A stretch of DNA of 64,000 nt, taken from the NCBI RefSeq assembly GCF_034427455.1, contig NZ_JAXQNN010000005.1, positions 124,001 through 188,000 on the forward strand, in the 5' to 3' direction. Positions 43,944-52,204 of this stretch are shown one piece after another. Under the pieces are notes generated by a model. The model worked only from the letters and a program-made list of their open reading frames with translations, searched no databases and was not told the DNA's origin. The position numbers were made by a program, and so were the translations under genes. The stretch is from Jeotgalibacillus haloalkalitolerans. GTDB lineage: Bacteria; Bacillota; Bacilli; Bacillales; Jeotgalibacillaceae. Positions within the stretch are counted from its first letter, which is position 1, and the number at the start of each line of letters is the position of its first letter.

Positions 43944-44900
43944 TTATTGCTGCCGGTAAGCAAGCTCATTTACCTTTGTCAGCCTGCGCATATCCTGCCT
44001 CGTGATAAACGGGAACTGTCCTTTTCCAATCTGTGATGCCCATTGTGACATGGCATTTGGAAGACCTTCAGGCAGCACAGCTTCCTTCCATTCACCGTCA
44101 GTCTCAGCGTTTTTATAACGCGCCTGTTTATCCTCCACCAGATAAACTCCCTCAGAGCCGTGAATTTCAAGTTGAAATAATCCGCTTGTGACAAATCCTG
44201 TTTCAAGGACAGCCATCTGACCGCTTTCATATTTCACAAGCACCGCTGACTGATCATCGACTTCATGACCGTATACGTGCTGGAACATCGCTTTCACTTC
44301 AACCGGTTCGCCACACAGGCGGTTGGCAAGATAGATCGGATGGGCACCGAGGTCAATCAGTGAACCGCCGGCGGTCCCTTCCTGCTTTAGGAAATGAGGA
44401 GGAAGCCACCCTTTCCCGCCGTCTTTTGGCACTGCACCATCATGCGCCACGCGGCATCGGACAGATGAGATTTTGCCCAGCTTTCCTTCATCAGCCAGCT
44501 GCTGACCATACAGGTAATAATCTGCTGAAAGCCTTGGCAGGGAAAGCATCAGATGAACGCCTGCCTGATCGACAGCCCGAAAGATTTCCTCACATTCACT
44601 TTCAGTCAGACCGAGTACCTTTTCAGAAAAAATATGCTTGCCATGAGCAGCTGCTTTCAGGATGATTTCCTTGTGCATTGTCGTCGGCGTATCCACAATG
44701 ACACCATCAATCTCCTGATCGGACAGGACATCATCAAGCGCTGCTATAAAGGGGATGCCCTGCTCATTTGCCCAGGCTTCCCCTCTTTCACGATCTTCAT
44801 CCCAAATTGCTGCTACTTCAATATCCGGGTTATTTAACGCTTCCTTTATGTAATCATCTGCATGCACGTGCCAGCGGCTCAACATAGCGATTTTAATCAT
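43944..44900 (-). CDS. Gfo/Idh/MocA-family oxidoreductase
   Basis: A 318-residue NAD(P)-dependent oxidoreductase. N-terminal Rossmann part: IKIAMLSRWHVHADDYIKEA, VDTPTTMHKEIILKAAAHGKHIFSEKVLG (read in parts) with the EK motif. C-terminal alpha/beta domain with SLIDLGAHPIYLANRLCG (the conserved Asp/His). The family acts on sugars, inositols or related alcohols. Start at ATG 44900 with AAGGAAGG upstream. It overlaps the GNAT gene upstream by 8 bp. Confidence 0.88.
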   Translation of the reverse strand: MIKIAMLSRWHVHADDYIKEALNNPDIEVAAIWDEDRERGEAWANEQGIPFIAALDDVLSDQEIDGVIVDTPTTMHKEIILKAAAHGKHIFSEKVLGLTESECEEIFRAVDQAGVHLMLSLPRLSADYYLYGQQLADEGKLGKISSVRCRVAHDGAVPKDGGKGWLPPHFLKQEGTAGGSLIDLGAHPIYLANRLCGEPVEVKAMFQHVYGHEVDDQSAVLVKYESGQMAVLETGFVTSGLFQLEIHGSEGVYLVEDKQARYKNAETDGEWKEAVLPEGLPNAMSQWASQIGKGQFPFITRQDMRRLTKVNELAYRQQ

Positions 44901-45708
44901 TTGAAACACCTTCCTTTTTGAGCGAGTAATTGAATTCTCTGATGATCAATGTAATACCTGAAACGAGCAGAACCGCGCTGAGTATAAGCGGAAAAATACT
45001 TGTCTCCTGCATCGCAGTAAAAAACTTACCGGAGCGTGTATTCCAGGCATCCAGACTTGCTGCATAAATGGCTGATGCAATCCATGAACCGATCAGCAGC
45101 AGAATACCTGATAATAAAGCAACCCCACCTATTATCAGCTGATTTCTTCTTGATTGCTGATCGATTTGCATCGTTGCCCTTGCTGTTGCACCGCTGCGCT
45201 GGAGGTTTCGTATACGCTGATCAGCCTCTGTTAAAAAAACCTGCATTGTAATGGATGTACCTGACGTCCCAACCTTTTCAAAGCCAAAGTCTTTATAAAG
45301 TTTAACTGCCTGGTGATTATAAGGATCCACACTTAGAGATAACGAGTCATATCCCTGGTTCATTGCGTGAGAAACAACTTCTTCAAGCAGTTTTCTCCCA
45401 ACACCTTTCCCTCTTTTATCGGCTCTGACAGCCATACCAATCTCCGGTACATCAGATCCGGCAAAACCGTATCCCGGATGCTCTTTTGTAAACTGCCGGT
45501 ACCAGATTGCGCCGGTCAACTCGCCATTCTCTTCGGCCACAAGTACCTCGTCCCCCGGCCGGCCCCAATCTTCATGATATTTTCTCATTTCGTCTGAAGA
45601 TAACAGCACCTCTTTGGATGGTTTGTCTTCAGTGATATAAATCGACTCATACAACATCTCCAGAAAGAAATCGTGTTCATCCTCTTTCATTTGCCTGACC
45701 TGCATCAT
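44893..45708 (-). CDS. GNAT acetyltransferase fused to a two-helix membrane domain
   Basis: A 271-residue protein. Residues ~1-155 are a GNAT domain (EIGMAVRADKRGKGVGRKLLEEVV for acetyl-CoA; NHQAVKLYKDFGFEKVG). Then come a hydrophilic linker (RNLQRSGATARATMQIDQQSRRNQ) and two membrane helices (LIIGGVALLSGILLLIGSW; IFPLILSAVLLVSGITLII). The start at 45708 has AAGGGGCGG ahead; the longer frame lacks a site. Membrane-tethered GNATs are uncommon. The substrate is unknown. Operon with the oxidoreductase. Confidence 0.82.
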   Translation of the reverse strand: MMQVRQMKEDEHDFFLEMLYESIYITEDKPSKEVLLSSDEMRKYHEDWGRPGDEVLVAEENGELTGAIWYRQFTKEHPGYGFAGSDVPEIGMAVRADKRGKGVGRKLLEEVVSHAMNQGYDSLSLSVDPYNHQAVKLYKDFGFEKVGTSGTSITMQVFLTEADQRIRNLQRSGATARATMQIDQQSRRNQLIIGGVALLSGILLLIGSWIASAIYAASLDAWNTRSGKFFTAMQETSIFPLILSAVLLVSGITLIIREFNYSLKKEGVSND

Positions 45709-45733
45709 AAACCGCCCCTTTTTTATCAAGCCA

Positions 45734-46696
45734 TTATTTAACCGCCTGCTTACTTGTTTCGACCTCAAGTACATCATGAGGCAGCACGGCATGCACACCT
45801 TTCACCTGATTCACAACCTGTGTAATGTGAAGATCAACAACTGTACTGCCAAGCGCAATTGCTTCTTCTCTGCTTATCTGAAAACGCTCCTGCATGAGAT
45901 CAATCATTTCTTTCAGCGCAATACCGGCAGCTTTATTCAAATCCTCGTCAAAGCCGAATGTCAGCCATCCGGCCGGTGTATCAGCCCGTGGTCCATTGAT
46001 AGATTGATTTTCAAATAGCGTGAAGGTCAGACTGACTTCATCCATCGGGCATTCGATAGCTGTACCAGAAATTTCACCATCTCCCTGTGCTGCGTGGCCG
46101 TCTCCTGTGGAAAACAGCGCACCTTCTGTGGCGACCGGCAAATAAATTGTGCTGCCTTCAACCAGCTCTTTACAGTCAATATTACCACCGCAATAGCGGG
46201 GCGGGATTGTTGAATGCAGTCCTTTTTCAGCGGGTGCAGTTGCCATTACACCCATAAAAGGAGAAAGCGGCACCTGGAATTCTCTTGTTCCGATTGTTGT
46301 GGTCCCGGTCATATCTTCAGTATTTAATTCCCAGTTTAAAACTGTTTTTTCTTCACGGGAGATCTCTGCCTGTTCATTCTGCCAGGCGTCAGAGCCTCCT
46401 CCCACATTCCAGCCGTACCAGCCCGGCACAATCTTATTAATGCGGACGGCAAGCATCATACCCGGCTTAGCTCCATTTATGTAAATAGGTCCAATCAGTG
46501 GATGTCCCGGCTTTTTCTCTTTCGTGCGGGAACGGAATGTAACGGAGCTTCCATCTTTATTTTTCAGTCCCCACTCAAGACCGATTGTATTCAATGTGAC
46601 GCTGTCGCCATTTTCGATTGTCAAAACCGGCTTATGCTCCGGACTGAACGAACCGTGAAGTACTTTGTCTGATGCTTCTATGTGATGTGTTGCCAT
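45734..46696 (-). CDS. Acetamidase/formamidase family protein
   Basis: A 320-residue FmdA/AmdA-type amidase: HGSFSPEHKPVLTIENGDSVTL, PLIGPIYINGAKPGMMLAVRI, GVMATAPAEKG, PRYCGGNIDCKELVEGSTIYLPV (read in parts) and FSTGDGHAAQGDGEISGTAIE (read in parts), the metal-binding DxHAxQGDGE core. It releases ammonia from formamide or acetamide. No regulator or transporter for amides is adjacent. Strong GGAGGG site. First gene of the acetamidase-GNAT-oxidoreductase run. Confidence 0.92.
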   Translation of the reverse strand: MATHHIEASDKVLHGSFSPEHKPVLTIENGDSVTLNTIGLEWGLKNKDGSSVTFRSRTKEKKPGHPLIGPIYINGAKPGMMLAVRINKIVPGWYGWNVGGGSDAWQNEQAEISREEKTVLNWELNTEDMTGTTTIGTREFQVPLSPFMGVMATAPAEKGLHSTIPPRYCGGNIDCKELVEGSTIYLPVATEGALFSTGDGHAAQGDGEISGTAIECPMDEVSLTFTLFENQSINGPRADTPAGWLTFGFDEDLNKAAGIALKEMIDLMQERFQISREEAIALGSTVVDLHITQVVNQVKGVHAVLPHDVLEVETSKQAVK

Positions 46697-46832
46697 GTGT
46701 GTTCCCTCCAGCTGTTCGTTTCTTCCATTGTACGTGAAATGACTGGGAATTGAAAAAGGTATACTGAATATTCTTGAAATGCAATTATTTTCACAGGCAC
46801 ATGCTGATTCTGGTACAGTTCACTTTCCTAGT

Positions 46833-46968
46833 TGTCGCTGTTTCCACACGAGTTGTAGCAATCCAGCTCCGGCTTGTAGCGATACGCCCGGGAGATTGTA
46901 GCATTCATCCCTCAGAATGTAGCAATCCCACATTTTTGTTGTCATATCCGTCCGCCACTTTGTTGCAA
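46833..46968. repeat. 21-bp phased array, class B, reverse orientation, copy 1
   Basis: TGTAGC-like units start at 46833, 46854, 46875, 46897, 46918, 46940 and 46961; steps 21, 21, 22, 21, 22, 21 bp. The reverse complement reads ATTGCTACAAnnnG, the class B unit of 28.1 kb. The open frames over this DNA have no ribosome binding sites and encode only the repeat. Confidence 0.88.
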
Positions 46969-47049
46969 CACACCCTCTTGATGCCTTTAAGTAACTAAAA
47001 GACGGTTTCTCAAGTGCATGCAGAGTTTGGTGCGGTTCACAGGCTTAGT

Positions 47050-47162
47050 TGTCGCTGTTTCAACTTGGCATGTAGCAATCCAGCTCCGGGACGTAGCGAT
47101 ACGCCCGGAACCTGCAGCAATCATCCATCAAAGATGTAGCAATCGCATATTTTTGTTGTTAT
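47050..47162. repeat. 21-bp phased array, class B, reverse orientation, copy 2 (duplicate of copy 1)
   Basis: Units start at 47050, 47071, 47092, 47113, 47135 and about 47157; steps 21, 21, 21, 22, 22 bp. The block aligns with copy 1 along its length at an offset of 217 bp (shared GTTGTCGCTGTTTC, TGTAGCAATCCAGCTCCGG, GTAGCGATACGCCCGG), so the array was duplicated as a whole. Confidence 0.88.
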
Positions 47163-47170
47163 CTCCGCCT

Positions 47171-47201
47171 ATTAAAAAACACCAGCTAAAAAAAGCTGGT
47201 G
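47171..47201 (-). terminator. Terminator of the second-messenger operon
   Basis: CACCAGCTTTTTTTAGCTGG then TGTTTTTTAAT on the minus strand, just past the kinase stop. Confidence 0.85.
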
Positions 47202-47211
47202 AGACATCATT

Positions 47212-49977
47212 TTATAGCCCTTTAACTACCTCTGAAATTTTTTCAGGAGGATACGGCTTGGTCAGGTAGTGAGTGACATTGTATTGCTGTATTTTTTCAT
47301 GATCTGCGTCCAGCGCAGAGGACACGATAATTGGCAAATGTTCATTCTCCGGCTGGCTGCGAATTTGCCCGATAACATCCCACCCGCTCAGGTCATCACC
47401 CAGCATCAAATCCACAATGACACCTGTAAAAGTCTGGTTCGCCACCGCATCAACTGCGCGCTCAGGCTGAAAATGATGAACAACCGAAAAGCCACTCGAC
47501 TTTAGTTCATCTGCAATTAATAGAGCAAGACTTGGATCATCCTCCAGTACAAGTATGGTATTCTCCCCCGTCATTGTATGACTCTCATTTTCGCTAATCA
47601 GCGGAAGTTCAACATGAAACGCAGCACCTTTACCTTCTTCACTCGTCACAAAGATATGACCCATATGTTTTTCAACAATTTCTTTACAGATTGCCAGCCC
47701 AAGACCGGTACCGCCGATTTTACGGCTTTCACTATTATCAATCCGCTTGAACTTCTGGAAGAGTTTGCTGACTTCATTTTCAGGTATTCCGATTCCCTGG
47801 TCTTCTATAACAAAAGACGCTAAGCTTTGGTCAGCATGCAGACTGACAGTGATATCCCCACCATCAGGTGAAAATTTCACAGCATTATTCAACAGATTGG
47901 TCATAACCTGCGTTAATCTCTCTCTGTCCCCTTTAATCATGCTGTTTTCCATTTGATCACGTAAAATTAATGCGTGTGATGATGGTATACTCACTTTTTC
48001 AAGAACCTCCATCACAAGCTCATTCAATTTAATTTCTTCCATATGATATTCCTGCTTACCTGATTCCATCCGCTGCAGATCCAGGAAGTCATTGATCAGG
48101 TTTGTCAGCCTTTTCGCTTCCTTATGAATCGTCTCAATATAACGCTTCTGCTTTTCAGGCTTCATCTCTTTTGTTAAAAGAAGTTCTGCAAAACCGAGTA
48201 CGCTTGAAAGCGGAGTTCTTAATTCATGACTGACTGTGCTGACAAGCTCCGATTTCATTCTGTCAACTTCATAATCTTTCGTAATATCACGATGTACAAA
48301 AATGGTTCCTGTCCATTCTTTATCACGATAGACAGACATGCCATATACATCAAATACTTTTATATGATCATGATCATGATCAGATTTTAATGTATATCTG
48401 ATTGAACGAGTTCCTTCGAATGCAGATTCAATCGCGGATTCCAAAAATGTTCTCAGTTCATCTTCTTCGTTCACTCTTGAAAGCATCCGTGCAAGCCATT
48501 CAGCACATTCAATCTTTTCATCCTCAGAAGGTTCTACTTCAAGCAGTCTGCATAAAGCTTCATTATGCTGGACCATACACTTCTCCTGGTTAATCAGCTG
48601 CAGCCCTTCTGTCATGTTATCAAGCATATCCTGTGTCAATTCTCTCGCGTACTTAATTTCATCGAAAGCGAGCAGTCGCTGAAATGCGATAGACATCCGC
48701 TGAACAAGCCCCTCAATTTCTTTACATTCAGTCTCTTCGAATGGTCTGCCAAATCGATTCGCTCTGAAGATCCCGATCAGTTCACCAGATGCACCGGTAA
48801 TCTCAGCAGTCAGGTCATATACATAACTCTTTGGTGTATGTAGACCGTCTTCCTCAGGTCTCGCCAGTCTTTTACGTATTCTCAGACCGCCTTCAGCCTG
48901 ATGAAAAGGCCCATTTACAATCTGCTGAATTTTCTCTGTTGAAACATTGATGGCAGAATAAGCGGAGTGATCTGCCATATACATCATGATCTGATCAAAA
49001 GCATACAGCCTGTTCATATACTGAACCATATCATCAAGGAACTTATAGCGATTTGATGTACTGGATAAAACACGATTCAAATCATTAAATAGCTCAAGCC
49101 GCCCTTTTGTTTCCTGCGTCTCTAGTAAAGTTGCAGCCAGCTGATCCTGCTGCTCATGCATCGCTTCCTGTTGAGCGAGCAGTTCTTCATTCTGTGCATG
49201 CAGTTCTTCTTCGTTATGCTGAAGAAAAGCTGTCATGTCGATAAAACTTGAAGTCAAAGCGCCCAGTTCGTCATTGCGCTCAGATTTTTCAATATCAGGT
49301 TTTCTGCCCTCCCTGATATCATTGGCAGCAACATGCAGTTTTTCGATCGGTTTAATGATAGATGCGATGACTTTCCACATAAATATAACCAGAATCAGAA
49401 TCAGCACGCCTGTAATGGCTAATGAGAAAATAAATGAAGACAGCATGTTTTCAATGGATTCTCTTGAGACTTCATCGAGTCTCTGCTCAGATTCCGTCTC
49501 CACTTCTTTTGTATAACTCACAAAATCATTTACGGTAATATTCAATCCCGTTTGAGATAGCTCACGCAAACCTTCATAATCTCCAGCCTCTGCAAGCGCA
49601 ATTGCAGCAGGAAGATTATTATTTTCATAATCCTCCATAAAACTGGTTAATTCATTTATTAGCAGCTGTTCCTCTGAAGTCAGATCAAGACTGCTGAATT
49701 CAGCAACTGCATCTTGGTACCTGTTCAGCGCGTCTGCCAGGCGTTCACGCTCCAAAGCAGATTGAAAAGCGTAGACACCACGCGCTCTGAAAAACACATC
49801 ATTTAAAGCATCAGCCAGTTCTGAAGCCGCTTCCTGTCTTTCATAAATGTCCTGATGCTCTTCAAGCAGCTGATTCTGCTGCTGATTAATAAAGAACCCC
49901 ACAATCAAAAAGCTGAGGAATACTGTAATGAAGACACCGGATGCAATAAATAAATATTTACTTCTCATGGTTTTCAT
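47212..49977 (-). CDS. Hybrid sensor histidine kinase with HAMP, GAF/PAS and C-terminal receiver
   Basis: A 921-residue membrane kinase. TM1 at ~9-30 and TM2 at ~180-201 enclose an extracellular four-helix sensor region (CHASE3-like). Then HAMP (IIKPIEKLHVAANDIREG), a coiled coil (~245-295), a GAF-like region (~300-440), a PAS region (~455-560), HisKA (VSTVSHELRTPLSSVLGFAEL, His near 583), the ATPase domain (NLLNNAVKFSPDGGDI, EDQGIGIPENEVSKLFQKF, GGTGLGLAICKEIV) and a receiver (~805-921, phospho-Asp in GVIVDLMLGDD). It starts 3 bp after the response regulator stop. The C-terminal receiver is unusual in Bacillales kinases. Confidence 0.93.
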   Translation of the reverse strand: MKTMRSKYLFIASGVFITVFLSFLIVGFFINQQQNQLLEEHQDIYERQEAASELADALNDVFFRARGVYAFQSALERERLADALNRYQDAVAEFSSLDLTSEEQLLINELTSFMEDYENNNLPAAIALAEAGDYEGLRELSQTGLNITVNDFVSYTKEVETESEQRLDEVSRESIENMLSSFIFSLAITGVLILILVIFMWKVIASIIKPIEKLHVAANDIREGRKPDIEKSERNDELGALTSSFIDMTAFLQHNEEELHAQNEELLAQQEAMHEQQDQLAATLLETQETKGRLELFNDLNRVLSSTSNRYKFLDDMVQYMNRLYAFDQIMMYMADHSAYSAINVSTEKIQQIVNGPFHQAEGGLRIRKRLARPEEDGLHTPKSYVYDLTAEITGASGELIGIFRANRFGRPFEETECKEIEGLVQRMSIAFQRLLAFDEIKYARELTQDMLDNMTEGLQLINQEKCMVQHNEALCRLLEVEPSEDEKIECAEWLARMLSRVNEEDELRTFLESAIESAFEGTRSIRYTLKSDHDHDHIKVFDVYGMSVYRDKEWTGTIFVHRDITKDYEVDRMKSELVSTVSHELRTPLSSVLGFAELLLTKEMKPEKQKRYIETIHKEAKRLTNLINDFLDLQRMESGKQEYHMEEIKLNELVMEVLEKVSIPSSHALILRDQMENSMIKGDRERLTQVMTNLLNNAVKFSPDGGDITVSLHADQSLASFVIEDQGIGIPENEVSKLFQKFKRIDNSESRKIGGTGLGLAICKEIVEKHMGHIFVTSEEGKGAAFHVELPLISENESHTMTGENTILVLEDDPSLALLIADELKSSGFSVVHHFQPERAVDAVANQTFTGVIVDLMLGDDLSGWDVIGQIRSQPENEHLPIIVSSALDADHEKIQQYNVTHYLTKPYPPEKISEVVKGL

Positions 49978-49980
49978 CCG

Positions 49981-50349
49981 TTACTTTGCTCCATTAATCA
50001 TATTTTCTACAAAATCACTCAGTTCAACCGGGCTGAACGGTTTTGCCATAAAATAGTCTGCTCCCGCTGCTTCCAGCGCTTCCCGATCTTCCTTTTGTGT
50101 TTTTGCAGTCAGCATTAAAATGCGCAGACTGCTTTTGACGGTCGGATCTAAACGCTCAAGCACATCACGTCCGGAAAGGCCCGGCATCATATAATCCAGA
50201 ATGACAAAATCATATTCCCCGCTGCTCAGCTTTTGATACGCTTCATTGCCATCCACTGCTGTATCAATGTCAATTTCAAGGTTTTCCAATGTATCTTCAA
50301 TCAGCATTCTCAGAATTTCCTCATCATCTGCAATTAGTAATTTATTCAA
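49981..50349 (-). CDS. Single-domain response regulator
   Basis: A 122-residue CheY-like receiver without output domain: LLIADDEEILRMLIEDTLEN (acid pocket), FVILDYMMPGLSGRDVLERL (phospho-Asp), ILMLTAKTQKEDREAL (Thr) and YFMAKPFSPVELSDF (Lys). It overlaps the cyclase gene by 4 bp and lies between cyclase and hybrid kinase, so it probably relays phosphate among them or regulates the cyclase. Confidence 0.93.
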   Translation of the reverse strand: MNKLLIADDEEILRMLIEDTLENLEIDIDTAVDGNEAYQKLSSGEYDFVILDYMMPGLSGRDVLERLDPTVKSSLRILMLTAKTQKEDREALEAAGADYFMAKPFSPVELSDFVENMINGAK

Positions 50350-52193
50350 CTGATTTCCTCCTTTTCACGCTTGGCTGGTTTAGTGATTCTGCTCAGACGT
50401 ATCAGCTGATGCATGTGAACTGTACCTGCAAGCTCTGCTGTTTCACTAGTTAAATCAAATTGATAGCTGTTGAGATTTGATTTGACTCTGTCAAAATCAT
50501 TACTCAGCATTAAGATGTCATTCCCATGACTCTTTTGCTGAATTCTGGCCGCCAGATTTACCGTTCTTCCGAAGTAATCCAGCAGATCATTCGCATTCAC
50601 TGCGATCACCGGTCCTGAAGTAAGCCCAAGCTTTATAGATAGCTGCACCTGCTGTTCCAGATTGAATTGATCAATCCCATCCTGAATATCAAGGGCAGCC
50701 AGACACGCATCCTCTTCCCTGTAAAAAACAGCCATAACCGCGTCACCGATCGTTTTAACAACCGTGCCGCTGTGCGCTTTAATATGTTTCTTCAAATATC
50801 TGAAATGCTCACTCACCTGGTGATAAGCGCCAGCATCTCCCTCTTTTTCATATAATGCAGTAGAAGCTTTCAGATCACTGAAAAGAACTGTCATTGACTG
50901 CACACCAATCTGCTGATCTGGAGAGAGCACTTCCGAGGAGAAGAGATCTCTGAATAACTGAAGTGAAGTAATTTCAGCCGCAGTAACAGCCTGACCATTC
51001 CAATCTGTCTTCTCATACACCACAATGATTTCTTCATCAGAACGATTCATGATCATCAGCGAACCACCTGATGAACTCAAAGCAGCAGTTGGACTGTTCC
51101 AGTGTTCCCCGTCAAAAGTGTATGACTGGCTGTTGTCAGACTGCCCCTGCTCCATGACTTTATTATGTTTTAACAGTCTGACTCTTGTACGGCCTTCAGC
51201 TGGTGGATATTGCAGCTTTACCTGTGCACCTGGCGAAATCCTTCTTTGCGCAAGTACGTGTGACGATTTCGCAGGACCCGTCAGGCAAAATGTCTGGTCA
51301 GTCGCTTTACGCACTGAAGGATGAACTGAGAATTGCATTTCAATATACTGATCAAAGCTCATTTCATAATTGACCCCGCAAAGATCACAGTGAACCTGAT
51401 CTTTTATTTCCTTCATTGAAGAGACGGTCGTTTTTGACACGCGGCAATTCGGACACATCAGGTGCCATTCCTGCATCAGCAGGCTTTCTTTTACTGCGTA
51501 AAGGAATAAAGTCAGCATTTCCTTGCGCGGAAACTGCCATTTATCAGCTATTACATAAGGCTTCATATGAAGCACCTCATCATCGCCGGCTGATTGAAGA
51601 TGATAACATAATTGCTTTACCTGCTCAGGATAGGGGTGTAATGATAAGAGCTTGTCCGCTATTTTGTTCATTCTTCCCTGATCAATTTCCGGGGGTGATT
51701 TAACAGGCATGGTGTCATAGCCGCTATGGTGGTTTGATTCGATATATTTATCAAGATACTTCATAATTTCTTTTATTGATTTGAGTCCCGCAAGAGGAAT
51801 CGCTGCGTGTCCAAGCACATTTGCAGGTGTGAACCTTGCAGTACCGGTTACCCGGGTGCCATAACTTCCATCAGCAAGCCGTGTCTCAGAATCCTCCAGG
51901 GCGACTTCCCATAAAAGAAGTCTGATCGGTCCGCTTTCGTATCGGCGCTCTACAGAATAGACTTCTTCTTTCACCCATTCAAAAGGGTGCTCCCGCCATT
52001 TTAAAGGAACTAATCCAAATGCTTTTGCTTTTGCATAACGAAACAACTTCTGATCTTCAAAGGCAGAGTCTGAAAAATCCACTGGAAATAGTCCCGATAC
52101 ACGATTCAAATGCTCAGTATCAGCCAAAAGATCCCATGCTTTTTGTCTCGGTATCGGGTAGTCTCTCTTAAAGACGTACAGTTTTTCTTTCAT
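50346..52193 (-). CDS. Class III nucleotide cyclase with N-terminal SRPBCC and central zinc-ribbon domains
   Basis: A 615-residue cytosolic protein. Residues ~1-165 resemble an SRPBCC/START-like lipid-binding fold (RDYPIPRQKAWDLLADTEHLNRVSGLFP). The middle (~175-400, DUF5939-like) has two CxxC pairs (MCPNC, HCDLC). The C-terminal catalytic domain (~430-600) has VLFSDLKASTALYEKEGD, VVKTIGDAVMAVFY and DYFGRTVNLAARIQQ: both metal Asp, the adenine-selecting Lys/Asp pair, and the transition-state Asn/Arg. cAMP synthesis is therefore likely; cGMP is not excluded. Class III cyclases are rare in Bacillales. Confidence 0.9.
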   Translation of the reverse strand: MKEKLYVFKRDYPIPRQKAWDLLADTEHLNRVSGLFPVDFSDSAFEDQKLFRYAKAKAFGLVPLKWREHPFEWVKEEVYSVERRYESGPIRLLLWEVALEDSETRLADGSYGTRVTGTARFTPANVLGHAAIPLAGLKSIKEIMKYLDKYIESNHHSGYDTMPVKSPPEIDQGRMNKIADKLLSLHPYPEQVKQLCYHLQSAGDDEVLHMKPYVIADKWQFPRKEMLTLFLYAVKESLLMQEWHLMCPNCRVSKTTVSSMKEIKDQVHCDLCGVNYEMSFDQYIEMQFSVHPSVRKATDQTFCLTGPAKSSHVLAQRRISPGAQVKLQYPPAEGRTRVRLLKHNKVMEQGQSDNSQSYTFDGEHWNSPTAALSSSGGSLMIMNRSDEEIIVVYEKTDWNGQAVTAAEITSLQLFRDLFSSEVLSPDQQIGVQSMTVLFSDLKASTALYEKEGDAGAYHQVSEHFRYLKKHIKAHSGTVVKTIGDAVMAVFYREEDACLAALDIQDGIDQFNLEQQVQLSIKLGLTSGPVIAVNANDLLDYFGRTVNLAARIQQKSHGNDILMLSNDFDRVKSNLNSYQFDLTSETAELAGTVHMHQLIRLSRITKPAKREKEEIS

Positions 52194-52204
52194 ACAATCC
52201 CTCC

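Noticed and set aside
46774-47269. Two plus-strand open frames of 74 and 83 codons with similar proteins
   Set aside because: Their likeness comes from the duplicated class B arrays; neither has a ribosome binding site.
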